DNA of 35,639 nucleotides, taken from Nitrososphaerales archaeon. Lineage in GTDB: Archaea > Thermoproteota > Nitrososphaeria > Nitrososphaerales > CADDZS01. A program made the position numbers and the translations under genes. How positions within the stretch are numbered: position 1 is the stretch's first letter; every line of letters begins with the position of its first letter. The stretch covers positions 1 to 35,639 of the forward strand of contig JASHSF010000143.1 in NCBI GenBank assembly GCA_030036955.1. The letters run 5' to 3'. The notes under the pieces are model-generated. The model searched no databases, was not told where the DNA came from, and worked only from the letters and a program-made list of their open reading frames with translations. Positions 23,666 to 30,960 of the stretch are shown here, one piece after another.

Positions 23666-24130
23666 ATGGCTAGTAGATTCAGAAAAGTTCGCAGGCAACG
23701 AGGCTCGAGGACCCACGGATGGGGTCAGATGAGCCAGCATCGGCACAGCGGTTCGAGAGGAGGAACAGGAATGGCTGGAATGCACAAGCACAAGTGGAGC
23801 TACACAGTGAAGTACGCTCCGGACCACTTTGGCCATAACCCAATGCCTCGGCCGAATAGAGTGGAGACGACCCGTTGGCTAAATCTTATTGACCTTCAGG
23901 CTATTGCCGCACGCTCGGGTTCCAGTTCGCCGCTGGATCTTTCTGTTTTGGGTTACGACAAGCTACTCGGGCGTGGAGACGTGAGTCAAGCTTATGCCAT
24001 TACTGTACCGAGAGCCTCAGCTAGCGCAATCGAAAAAATAAAATCAGCCGGTGGTTCAGTCACAGTTACTGTAGTTAAAGAGGAAAAACCTAAGGAGCAA
24101 GAAAAGAAACCTGCTTCAAAGAAGCAGTAG
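23666..24130 (+). CDS. rpl15: Ribosomal protein uL15
   Basis: 154-residue large-subunit protein. MASRFRKVRRQRGSRTHGWGQ is the standard uL15 N-terminus, so I take ATG 23666 over the in-frame GTG at 23654. GGTGMAGMHKHKWSYTVKYAPDHFGH and a C-terminal strand AYAITVPRASASAIEKIKSAGGSVTV complete the family match. The end is a lysine/glutamate tail (EEKPKEQEKKPASKKQ). A 53-nt spacer leads to secY. Confidence 0.95.
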   Translation: MASRFRKVRRQRGSRTHGWGQMSQHRHSGSRGGTGMAGMHKHKWSYTVKYAPDHFGHNPMPRPNRVETTRWLNLIDLQAIAARSGSSSPLDLSVLGYDKLLGRGDVSQAYAITVPRASASAIEKIKSAGGSVTVTVVKEEKPKEQEKKPASKKQ

Positions 24131-24183
24131 GTTGGACCTATAGAATAAGATAATATCCGAGAAAAAACGGGAACGAAAGTAAA

Positions 24184-25641
24184 ATGGGCGCGGTAAAAGA
24201 TTTTGTCAAGGGCGCTGCGACCATCCTTCCTGAAATTAGAAAGCCCATTCGCAAGCCTTCGCTCAATGAGAAACTAATCTGGACCGCTCTTGCCGCTGTT
24301 ATTTATCTCGTGATGGCGGTTACGCCACTTACTGGCATCCCGATTGGCGCCCAGAGCCAGTTTTCGTACTCGAGCGTCATTTTTGCATCTGCCCAAGGGA
24401 CTTTGATGACTCTGGGAATAGGTCCGATAGTTACGGCGGGCCTCATCCTGCAGCTGTTAGCCGGTTCTGAAATAATCAAAGTAGATTTCCAAGATCCCGA
24501 CGACCGAGCAATTTTCACTGCGGCCACGAAATTGCTGACGATAATTGTCATCATTGTTGAAGCCTCCGCCTACCTAATCGGAGGACTCTTCGGTTCGATA
24601 GCACCAACAGCTTCGGTTGCCATTTTCTTCGAACTTTTCGCGGCCTCGGTGATTGTCATGCTGCTCGATGAGCTCGTGCAGAAAGGCTGGGGAATAGGAA
24701 GTGGAGTCAGTCTCTTCATTCTCGCGGGCGTTGCGCAGAAGGTGGCGTGGGACGCTTTTGCTCCGATACAGGTGCAGATTACGACCGGGGTTTCGCAGTG
24801 GTACGGCGCTATTCCGAACCTGATTTCTCAGGCTTTTGCGGGAAATGCCGGTGAAGCCTTCTTGCGAGAGAACGCGTCGCAATTTCCGTCGATATTCGGT
24901 CTAATAGTAACTGTAATTGCAATACTGATCATTGTTTACGTTGAGGGAATGAGAATTGAAATCCCAATTACTTCTACAAAATACAGGGGTTTTGCAGGTG
25001 TCTATCCAATTAAACTCCTCTACGTCTCAAACATACCGGTCATACTTTTCTCTGCTCTAACTGCGAACCTCTCGTTCTTCTTTGCTTATCTATGGAAGAT
25101 TTACGACTACAACAACGTAAATCCTTGGTTCAACTACCTCGCGCGCTACAACATGTCAACGGTCACGGCCGCTGATGCTACACCACTCAATTATCAGCCG
25201 CTCAACGGCAGCCTGATTTACTACATGACGTCGCCCAACGATATTCTCGTACCCCACGCGGATCTCCTTAGGGCACTCACCTATGTTCTCTTTGCGGTCG
25301 CATTCTCGGTAATGTTCGCAAAGATATGGGTCGAAATTGGAGGGTTGTCACCAAAGGCCGCGGCGAAGAATCTGATCGGCGCCGACGTTATGATTCCTGG
25401 ATTCAGGAGGTCCGGCGCATCGGTCGAAGCAATTCTCGCCAAGTACATCCCCGTGATTACGATAATCGGAGGTATGTTCATCGGACTCTTAGCATCTCTC
25501 ACGAGCCTGTTCGGGGTCTTTGATACAGGGGTCGGACTGTTGCTCATGGTGGACATCATTATCCAGTATTACCAGATGCTAGTCAAAGAACAGCTCGAAA
25601 CGATGATGCCGAGACTGGGATCTCTTCTAGGCAGAACCTAG
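24184..25641 (+). CDS. secY: Protein translocase subunit SecY
   Basis: 485-residue membrane channel that moves proteins across or into the cytoplasmic membrane. About ten hydrophobic segments are visible, the first at IWTALAAVIYLVMAVTPLTGI. The plug and lateral gate region reads TLMTLGIGPIVTAGLILQLLAGS (SecY motif). IPITSTKYRGFAGVYPIKLLYVSNIPVIL is the conserved cytoplasmic C4/5 loop area, and a basic N-terminus precedes TM1. Placed last of the structural cluster as usual. The partners SecE and Sec61-beta are not in the window. Confidence 0.97.
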   Translation: MGAVKDFVKGAATILPEIRKPIRKPSLNEKLIWTALAAVIYLVMAVTPLTGIPIGAQSQFSYSSVIFASAQGTLMTLGIGPIVTAGLILQLLAGSEIIKVDFQDPDDRAIFTAATKLLTIIVIIVEASAYLIGGLFGSIAPTASVAIFFELFAASVIVMLLDELVQKGWGIGSGVSLFILAGVAQKVAWDAFAPIQVQITTGVSQWYGAIPNLISQAFAGNAGEAFLRENASQFPSIFGLIVTVIAILIIVYVEGMRIEIPITSTKYRGFAGVYPIKLLYVSNIPVILFSALTANLSFFFAYLWKIYDYNNVNPWFNYLARYNMSTVTAADATPLNYQPLNGSLIYYMTSPNDILVPHADLLRALTYVLFAVAFSVMFAKIWVEIGGLSPKAAAKNLIGADVMIPGFRRSGASVEAILAKYIPVITIIGGMFIGLLASLTSLFGVFDTGVGLLLMVDIIIQYYQMLVKEQLETMMPRLGSLLGRT

Positions 25642-25663
25642 TCGCAGGATTCCTCCAATCAAT

Positions 25664-25673
25664 GACTTAAAGC
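25664..25673 (+). promoter_or_regulatory. TATA-like box before adkA
   Basis: GACTTAAAGC in the 83-nt gap after secY; the same ten bases precede guaB at 34194. Predicted initiation near 25695, a leader of about 30 nt. Confidence 0.35.
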
Positions 25674-25724
25674 CTCGGCAAAAGTACTGCTCTCGGGAAA
25701 TTACTTTCGTCTCCGGTCGATCTC

Positions 25725-26318
25725 ATGTCCGAAACAACGAAGCAAAGGAGAGTAATCGTCGTTGGTATACCCGGCGTCGGCAAAAGTACTGTTGTGAGCG
25801 AGCTCCTCGAGCTCGGAAAAAAGAAAGGACTTCAAATTACTGTTGCAAACTACGGCACGGTGATGATGGAAGAGGCAAGCCGAATCTACGGCGTTTCCTC
25901 TCGTGACAAGATGAGAAAGCTTCCAGTTGAGACTCAAAAGATGCTGCAAATTCACGCGGCACAGAAAATAAAGCAGATGCCCGAAGATTTCGTTATAGTC
26001 GACACGCATCTCTTCATTTCCACAAGAGAAGGATACTGGCCGGGCATGCCTGTTGATGTCTTGCAAGAATTAAAGCCCACAAATCTTGTACTAGTGTCCG
26101 CAGAGCCAGAGATAATCTTGCGCCGACGTGAAAAGGATAGTAGTAGAAACCGAGATCCTTCAACAAAGGAGTCGATAGAGAGGGATCTGAAGGTGGCAAC
26201 TTCGCTTCTGTACTCGTCGAGCCTTATCTGCGGTTGCCCAGCCCTCGTAGTGGAGAACCTCGACGATAAAGCTGCTGAGACTGCGGAAAATATTGTCAAA
26301 GCCGTAGAACCAAAATAA
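25725..26318 (+). CDS. adkA: Archaeal adenylate kinase (AdkA type)
   Basis: 197-residue nucleoside monophosphate kinase interconverting AMP, ADP and ATP. The P-loop is GIPGVGKST (14-22). The rest (KMRKLPVETQKMLQIHAAQKI and FVIVDTHLFISTREGYWPGMP) fits the archaeal trimeric AdkA family rather than the bacterial enzyme with a lid zinc site. LRRREKDSSRNRDPSTKESI is the basic lid region. Lies between secY and the DUF106 gene, a placement conserved in archaea. Confidence 0.93.
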   Translation: MSETTKQRRVIVVGIPGVGKSTVVSELLELGKKKGLQITVANYGTVMMEEASRIYGVSSRDKMRKLPVETQKMLQIHAAQKIKQMPEDFVIVDTHLFISTREGYWPGMPVDVLQELKPTNLVLVSAEPEIILRRREKDSSRNRDPSTKESIERDLKVATSLLYSSSLICGCPALVVENLDDKAAETAENIVKAVEPK

Positions 26319-26356
26319 CGCGCGCGTTCAGCGTGCCTCGCAGCCATTAGTCAAAC

Positions 26357-26365
26357 CAAATATAC
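26357..26365 (+). promoter_or_regulatory. TATA box before the DUF106 gene
   Basis: CAAATATAC, centred about 33 nt before the ATG at 26394; predicted initiation near 26388. Confidence 0.45.
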
Positions 26366-26393
26366 TTCCCGAGCTTACAGTAGTTAGTCCAAA

Positions 26394-26921
26394 ATGTTGA
26401 GCATCCTCGGGCCGATTTTAACGGGAGTTCTATCACTTCCTCCCTCTGTGATCGCCCCTCCGAAAATAAACTGGGAAGATATGTTCATCGTAATGGGCAT
26501 GGCGCTTGGAGTGAATTTGCTCTACGCGGTAGGGAGAAGAAAATTTACTGACATTGACAAGATGCGCCGGTACAACGCGGAGATGAAGGCGTTTCGATCC
26601 GAAATGACTGCCGCTATGAAATCCGGCGACAAAGCGAAGCAGGAGAAATTAAAGAAAAAACAGCAGCAGATGAACAAGATGCAGATGGAAATGAGTAAGG
26701 AGCAGTTCAAGCCGACGCTCCTTTTCATGGCACCTTTGTGGGGGTTGTACTACGTCATGTCAACCTATGTCGTTCAGAAGACGATATATCTGGTCGTCTT
26801 TCCTTTTCCAACCCCATTTTACACTATTGGGCCACTCTTGAATTTCTTCTGGTGGTATTTCATATGCTCGTTCGCTTTCAGCGGAGTTATCAGCAGACTG
26901 TTCGGCTTGACGTTTGATTAG
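26394..26921 (+). CDS. DUF106/EMC3-TMCO1-like membrane insertase (Oxa1 superfamily)
   Basis: 175-residue membrane protein, archaeal relative of EMC3, TMCO1 and YidC. A first helix near 30-46 (MFIVMGMALGVNLLYAV) is followed by a long charged cytoplasmic coiled-coil hairpin (about 50-107, RYNAEMKAFRSEMTAAMKSG and KLKKKQQQMNKMQMEMSKEQFK). Further hydrophobic segments are at about 108-127 and 148-168. This is the superfamily layout: N-terminal TM, cytosolic coiled coil, further TMs. Proposed role is insertion of short membrane proteins, beside SecY, by family analogy. Gap to cmk is 54 nt. Confidence 0.85.
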   Translation: MLSILGPILTGVLSLPPSVIAPPKINWEDMFIVMGMALGVNLLYAVGRRKFTDIDKMRRYNAEMKAFRSEMTAAMKSGDKAKQEKLKKKQQQMNKMQMEMSKEQFKPTLLFMAPLWGLYYVMSTYVVQKTIYLVVFPFPTPFYTIGPLLNFFWWYFICSFAFSGVISRLFGLTFD

Positions 26922-26975
26922 GGCGTTTGCTCTCGAGAACAGAGTCTGTCGGTCATTATTGTAGGAATCAGTCAC

Positions 26976-27626
26976 ATGACTCGAATGTCAAAATTACCAA
27001 AGAGTCACAGTTCAAAAAGACCCTCGGTAACTATTTCCGGAATGCCCTGCGTCGGCAAGACCACTGCCGCGGAAGTTATCGCAAGGAAATTTCACCTTGA
27101 CCATCTCGCTGGGGGCGACATGCTAAAGCAAATAGCTATCGAGCAGGGTTACGAACCTTCTGGTTCAGACTGGTGGGATTCTGCTGAAGGGATGAAATTT
27201 TTGAAGGAAAGAGAAAACAACTCGGACTTTGACCGGGAAGTGGACAAGAGGCTCATACAGCGAATTAATGTTGGAGGAGTCGTCGTAACGAGCTACCCTG
27301 TTCCTTGGATTTGCGATCATGGGCTAAAGATATGGTTCGACGCAACCCCGAAGACGAGGGCCAAACGCCTTGCATCCAGAGATTCTATAAGTTTTCAAAA
27401 AGCTCTCAAAATAGTTCACGAACGGGACAGGAAGAACAGAAATTTGTACCGTGAGCTTTACCACATTGATTTTGGCGGCGATCTTTCCGTCTTTAACTAC
27501 GTGATCGACACCGAAAAAATTTCAGCCAGTGAAGTTGCGAGCGCAGCGCTGAAGATAGTATCGGATACCTACCCACGCAGTTCAGCTCGAAAGAACTCGA
27601 GAAATATTCTTCACGTGTCCATCTAG
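26976..27626 (+). CDS. cmk: Cytidylate kinase (archaeal CMP kinase)
   Basis: 216-residue P-loop kinase phosphorylating CMP/dCMP. Walker A is GMPCVGKTT (22-30); GGDMLKQIAIEQGY matches the archaeal CMP kinase base-binding segment. RAKRLASRDSISFQKALKIVHERDRKNRNLYRELYHIDF carries the lid arginines and the DRxxxxxY pattern. The first 15 residues are a basic leader. ATG 26985 (codon 4) is an alternative start, and a weak TATTATTG element near 26956 fits that one slightly better. Gene order adkA-DUF106-cmk-cbf5 is typical, minus the usual eL34 and eL14 genes. Confidence 0.9.
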   Translation: MTRMSKLPKSHSSKRPSVTISGMPCVGKTTAAEVIARKFHLDHLAGGDMLKQIAIEQGYEPSGSDWWDSAEGMKFLKERENNSDFDREVDKRLIQRINVGGVVVTSYPVPWICDHGLKIWFDATPKTRAKRLASRDSISFQKALKIVHERDRKNRNLYRELYHIDFGGDLSVFNYVIDTEKISASEVASAALKIVSDTYPRSSARKNSRNILHVSI

Positions 27627-27657
27627 ATCCAAATCCTTGGAGTGCAACACTTCCTGA

Positions 27658-28746
27658 TTGTCAATTTCGGAAGAACACTCAAAGCTCGATTATAACCTCT
27701 TTCTGGATCCTCGAGAATACGAGCAGGCCGAGCACGTCGTAACACTACGCGAGGAAAAAACCGACACCAAGAGAGGAGCGATTCCTTCTGAGAGAAAGAT
27801 TCCCGATTACTTGAAGTACGGTTTCATTGCCCTCGACAAACCGCAGGGCCCGACGAGTCACGAAGTCGTGGCATGGGTCCGAAAAATCATGGGGATCGAA
27901 AAAGCGGGGCACAGCGGGACACTCGATCCAATGGTCTCAGGGGTTCTGCCGATCGGACTGGAATCTGCAACGAAAGCACTTTCCGTTTTGCTTCTCGGAC
28001 CAAAAGAATACGTGACGGTTGCGAGGATCCACGACAGCGTGCCGCACAAGGAAATCGAAGAAACCATTTCAAAGTTCACAGGTCTAATTTTTCAAAAGCC
28101 TCCGCAGAAGTCCTCGGTTCGCCGCATGACGAGGACGAGGACGATTTACAAGCTCGATGTGTTGGAGCAGAAGGGGAACTTGCTTGTCATGAGGGTTCTT
28201 TGCGAAGCCGGAACGTACATCCGCAAGCTCGTTTACGACATGGGAGAGATTTTGAAAGTCGGAGCCACAATGGTCGAGCTTCGGCGTACGAGGGTGTGTC
28301 AGATCACGGAAGACTCGCTCTTTAATTTGCACGAGTTAAACGAAGCTTTTGCCGTATACAAGGAGAGCGGGAACGATGCCTCGCTAAGAAGGGTCGTTGT
28401 GCCTATAGAGGATGCCGTAATTTTCCTAAAGAAGATTAGCATAACTGACTCTGCTGTGGATTCGATTTGCCACGGAGCCCAGCTTGCTATGCCTGGCGTG
28501 TGCTCGTTCAGCGAAGGAATTGCAAAAGGCGATCCAATTCGGATGCTTACCCTGAAAGGAGAACTCGTGGCAATCGCTGAGGCAAGCATGAACTCTGACC
28601 AATTGGCACACGAAACGAAGGGCATAGCCGCGATCACAAAGCGAGTGGTGATGGACCCCGGTACGTATCCAAAGATGTGGAAGAAAAAGGAGACAGAGCA
28701 AACCGCAATTCAGACGTCGTTTCAGCAATCTAGTCCCGCGGTATAA
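27658..28746 (+). CDS. cbf5: tRNA/rRNA pseudouridine synthase Cbf5 (TruB family)
   Basis: 362-residue catalytic subunit of H/ACA RNPs that makes pseudouridine in rRNA, and also U55 in tRNA. The TruB core has GHSGTLDP (84-91) with catalytic D90, the KPQGPTSHEVVAWVRK region (61-76) and the R-rich RTRTIYKLDVLEQKG. CEAGTYIRKLVYDMGEIL is a conserved core segment. A C-terminal PUA domain (about 262-340) starts at LKKISITDSAVDSICHGAQLAMPGV. N-terminal 40 residues look disordered. Start is TTG 27658; no ATG lies earlier in frame after the cmk stop, and codons 41-54 would be the next sensible region. Confidence 0.95.
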   Translation: MSISEEHSKLDYNLFLDPREYEQAEHVVTLREEKTDTKRGAIPSERKIPDYLKYGFIALDKPQGPTSHEVVAWVRKIMGIEKAGHSGTLDPMVSGVLPIGLESATKALSVLLLGPKEYVTVARIHDSVPHKEIEETISKFTGLIFQKPPQKSSVRRMTRTRTIYKLDVLEQKGNLLVMRVLCEAGTYIRKLVYDMGEILKVGATMVELRRTRVCQITEDSLFNLHELNEAFAVYKESGNDASLRRVVVPIEDAVIFLKKISITDSAVDSICHGAQLAMPGVCSFSEGIAKGDPIRMLTLKGELVAIAEASMNSDQLAHETKGIAAITKRVVMDPGTYPKMWKKKETEQTAIQTSFQQSSPAV

Positions 28747-28857
28747 GACAGAAATAATCAATTGTCTCCTTTCTTCGAAAATCATGATTACTGCTCGGGT
28801 CTGTGTTTGCGCCTAGCCCCCTCAATTGTTGAGAACCATCAGCATGATCGTTCCACT

Positions 28858-28941
28858 GCCGACGTCGCGTAACCTGGTAGCGCGCTGGTCTGGAAAGCCA
28901 GTTTCCGCAAGGAATTGTGGGTTCAAATCCCACCGTCGGCG
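28858..28941 (+). tRNA. tRNA-Ser (anticodon GGA)
   Basis: 84-nt type II tRNA drawn by hand. Acceptor stem GCCGACG pairs with CGTCGGC, followed by discriminator G (28941), as for serine tRNAs. The D-arm has GCG(T)/(G)CGC, anticodon stem CTGGT/GCCAG and loop CTGGAAA giving anticodon GGA (UCC/UCU serine codons). A long variable arm, TTCC-GCAA-GGAA, is the mark of tRNA-Ser or Leu, and with the anticodon it means serine. T-arm is GTGGG-TTCAAAT-CCCAC. No intron, and the 3' CCA is not encoded. The 111 nt between cbf5 and this tRNA hold nothing else I can support. Confidence 0.93.
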
Positions 28942-28981
28942 CTTTCAATATCAAAAATCTTTGAGCTCAATTCACCGATAT

Positions 28982-28990
28982 CATAAATAG
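28982..28990 (+). promoter_or_regulatory. TATA box of the dCTP-deaminase-family gene
   Basis: CATAAATAG, centred about 30 nt before the ATG at 29016, for a nearly leaderless mRNA. Confidence 0.55.
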
Positions 28991-29015
28991 AGTACTTTCG
29001 ACTATCAATTTCCAA

Positions 29016-29540
29016 ATGACCATCTTAGGAAAGGACCTTATTGTGAGGCTTGTCGAAGAAAAGAAATGCGTACACCCCTTCGACTATGAGCTATTCGACG
29101 GTGACGGTTACGTGCTGACTGTTCAGAAGGAAACGGTGCTCAATTACCTTGAACACAGGAACGTCATTTCTCATGAAGTTGTTTTTACTCCGCCAGACGT
29201 CGTAGGTCACTTGACCGCTAAGAGCAAGTACGGCAGGCTAGGCTTGTCTTTTCTAAATTCCGTAAAAGTGCACAGCGGTTTTGTAGGCCGACTGGCTCTT
29301 GAGCTTGTGAACTTGAACAACGAGCGCTCTCCCATCACGATCAAGCGGGGAGATCCACTGATCCACTTAGAACTGGAGGAGCGAGCAGGCGCGCCAAGCG
29401 TTTACTCCGGACAGTACATGTTCCAATATCTTAACGACCAGGAGTGCGAGCTATACACGAACTTGCTTTCGAAACTGTATCCAGATCTCTTCAAGCTCGA
29501 AGAGCTCAAAGAAAAGAGCACCGAACGCGTGAAGCTCTGA
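29016..29540 (+). CDS. dcd: dCTP deaminase/dUTPase-family protein
   Basis: 174-residue trimeric-dUTPase-fold protein. It resembles dCTP deaminases, which make dUTP for thymidylate synthesis: GHLTAKSKYGRLGLSF (64-79) keeps S70 and R74 of the SSxxR-type motif, and GFVGRLALELVN (88-99) contains E96, the deaminase catalytic glutamate. Family members usually have D-P-G-F just before this; here H86-S87-G88-F89 occurs, and the deaminase G-R-S start is A-K-S. These changes keep deamination plausible but not certain; a dUTPase would normally need the missing aspartate. Ends in a helical, charged tail. Confidence 0.8.
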   Translation: MTILGKDLIVRLVEEKKCVHPFDYELFDGDGYVLTVQKETVLNYLEHRNVISHEVVFTPPDVVGHLTAKSKYGRLGLSFLNSVKVHSGFVGRLALELVNLNNERSPITIKRGDPLIHLELEERAGAPSVYSGQYMFQYLNDQECELYTNLLSKLYPDLFKLEELKEKSTERVKL

Positions 29541-29559
29541 ACCAGAAAAGTAATCTGGT
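29541..29559. terminator. Inverted repeat between convergent dcd and tfb
   Basis: ACCAGA (29541-29546) and TCTGGT (29554-29559) form a perfect 6-bp stem with a 7-nt loop, right after the dcd stop. A second palindrome, TCGAAA-TC-TTTCGA, overlaps at 29559-29572. The genes converge on this 45-nt spacer, so a bidirectional stop or processing site is plausible, though archaeal termination does not require hairpins. Confidence 0.35.
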
Positions 29560-29585
29560 CGAAATCTTTCGAATAGTCGATTGAG

Positions 29586-30527
29586 CTAAATTTTCAGAGC
29601 AGCCTTTAGCCCCTTGTACCTATTTCGAATTGTGACTTCGGTTACCCCGGCGGCTTCTGCTACGTCCTTCTGGGTCTTGTTTTCGTTTTCCATGACGCAG
29701 GCAACGTAAAGCGCTGCAGCGGCGAGTCCCATCGGGTCTTTACCTGCGGAGGTTCTGGTTTCCTCTGCCCTTTTCAGAATCTCAAGCGCCCTGCGTTTTG
29801 TCTTCTCGGTGAGTCCAGCTTTGCTCGCGATTCTTGAAACGCACTTTGTAGGATCTACGACGGGCATTCGAAGATCCATTTCCCGGAGGAGCAACCTGTA
29901 GCAACGAGCGATGTCCTTCTTCTTGACATTGCTTACCGCAGAAACATCCTTCAAGGTTCTGGGAGTTTCAGTGTCCCTGCAAGCTGCGTAAAGCGAAGCC
30001 GCGATCAGAGCCGAAATTGACCTTCCCCTTACCAGGCCTCTTTCGAGAGCCTTTCTGTAAACATAAGCTGCTTTCTCGATAACCGCATCACTGACGTTCA
30101 GCTTGTCCGCTAACCTGTCGAGTTCGCTGAAAGCTTGGCGAAGGTTTCTATCCACCGGTTCGTGGACCTGGCTCCGCCCGTCCCAGGTTCGCAGTCGCTC
30201 GATAGTAGCCTTCATTGATGCTGGAAGTGATTTTCCAGACGCGTCACGGTCCTCGACGCCGATGACCGTAGCGAGCCCCATATCGTGCATGGCGAGGCTG
30301 GATGGAACGCCTGTTCGAGATCGGTCGTCTTTTTCCTCTTTCGAAAAAGCTCGCCATTCCGGACCTATTTCTTCAATTTTTTCTTTTACGACGTAACCGC
30401 AGTTGCTGCAAAAGAGTTCCCCTCCAGCGGTATCTACCACCATGGGCCCTTTGCCGCATCGTGGGCACCGGTCGAGCTGACGTTGGGGTTTGTATAAGTT
30501 CGGAAATCCCTTGTTTTCTATGCTCAT
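29586..30527 (-). CDS. tfb: Transcription initiation factor IIB (TFB)
   Basis: 313-residue general transcription factor that bridges TBP-DNA and RNA polymerase. An N-terminal zinc ribbon has C21-x2-C24 and C40-x2-C43. The B-reader/linker follows (PEWRAFSKEEKDDRSRTGVPSSLAMHDMGLATVIG), then two cyclin-like repeats at about 115-200 and 210-305. A C-terminal helix-turn-helix, NKTQKDVAEAAGVTEVTIRNRYK, is the BRE-contacting motif. ATG 30527 with a TATA-like CTAAATAAAAGG (minus strand, 30545-30556) about 26 nt upstream means leaderless transcription. Archaea often have several TFB paralogues; this one looks complete. Confidence 0.97.
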   Translation of the reverse strand: MSIENKGFPNLYKPQRQLDRCPRCGKGPMVVDTAGGELFCSNCGYVVKEKIEEIGPEWRAFSKEEKDDRSRTGVPSSLAMHDMGLATVIGVEDRDASGKSLPASMKATIERLRTWDGRSQVHEPVDRNLRQAFSELDRLADKLNVSDAVIEKAAYVYRKALERGLVRGRSISALIAASLYAACRDTETPRTLKDVSAVSNVKKKDIARCYRLLLREMDLRMPVVDPTKCVSRIASKAGLTEKTKRRALEILKRAEETRTSAGKDPMGLAAAALYVACVMENENKTQKDVAEAAGVTEVTIRNRYKGLKAALKI

Positions 30528-30544
30528 TGTTGGAAAACCAGAAA

Positions 30545-30556
30545 CCTTTTATTTAG
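30545..30556 (-). promoter_or_regulatory. TATA box of tfb
   Basis: Minus-strand CTAAATAAAAGG, centre about 24 nt upstream of the tfb ATG, consistent with a leaderless message. Confidence 0.55.
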
Positions 30557-30580
30557 AACGAAGCAATTTCCTTATATTTT

Positions 30581-30615
30581 AGCTATTTAGGCTTTGTGGT
30601 CTACGAGCCTAAGCT
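30581..30615. repeat. Inverted repeat in the tfb-orphan divergent spacer
   Basis: TTAGGCT (30587-30593) and AGCCTAA (30606-30612) pair over 7 bp around a 12-nt loop; AGC (30581-30583) and GCT (30613-30615) extend the stem past a 3-nt bulge. It lies in the 226-nt gap between two divergent promoters, farther from both TATA boxes than a typical operator. Function unknown. Confidence 0.5.
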
Positions 30616-30718
30616 AACAGAGCAATTCAGAGCTCTCGACACAGATTCACAAGCGAGAAACCCCATTTCGTTTCGCCGTCTCAGGCCTCTTTAGCTTTAG
30701 GGGAAACGATTGTCAAGG

Positions 30719-30731
30719 TATTTTTTAATAC
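30719..30731 (+). promoter_or_regulatory. TATA box of the 68-residue orphan
   Basis: TATTTTTTAATAC, centred about 28 nt before the ATG at 30754; implies a leaderless mRNA. Confidence 0.5.
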
Positions 30732-30753
30732 AGATTTTGTCGATTTCCGAGCC

Positions 30754-30960
30754 ATGATTTACAGATTTTCAGATCACCTGAACGATGATCAGAAAAAAGA
30801 GCTGTCTTCAAGGCTAGAAAACCGAACGATAAAGCATTTCGAATACGATAGTCAAGGGAACGACAACTACTTCGTTCTTGGCTTTGACGATGAAACAAAG
30901 CTGACGATTTTTTATGAGTCGGGAAAGGGAAGTCTTATCCTCGGGGAAGGCTTTCCCTAG
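30754..30960 (+). CDS. 68-residue conserved-looking orphan protein
   Basis: Acidic/basic small soluble protein (MIYRFSDHLNDDQKK...) with an N-terminal helix (about 8-24), a central NDNYFVLGFDDETKLTIFYESGKGSLILGEGF beta-rich stretch, and no cysteines or known motif. It has a TATA-like box at the ideal distance, and its stop overlaps the stop of the convergent CBS gene (CTAG, 30957-30960). I do not recognise the family; strand-like pattern suggests a small beta-sheet domain. Likely real because of the promoter and compact fit. Confidence 0.6.
   Translation: MIYRFSDHLNDDQKKELSSRLENRTIKHFEYDSQGNDNYFVLGFDDETKLTIFYESGKGSLILGEGFP

Noticed and set aside
28747-28857. Second RNA gene between cbf5 and tRNA-Ser
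   Set aside because: No cloverleaf, box C/D or other structure could be drawn.
30581-30620. H/ACA small RNA at the tfb hairpin
   Set aside because: An ACA follows the stem, but there is no pseudouridylation pocket or kink-turn, and the stem is too short.
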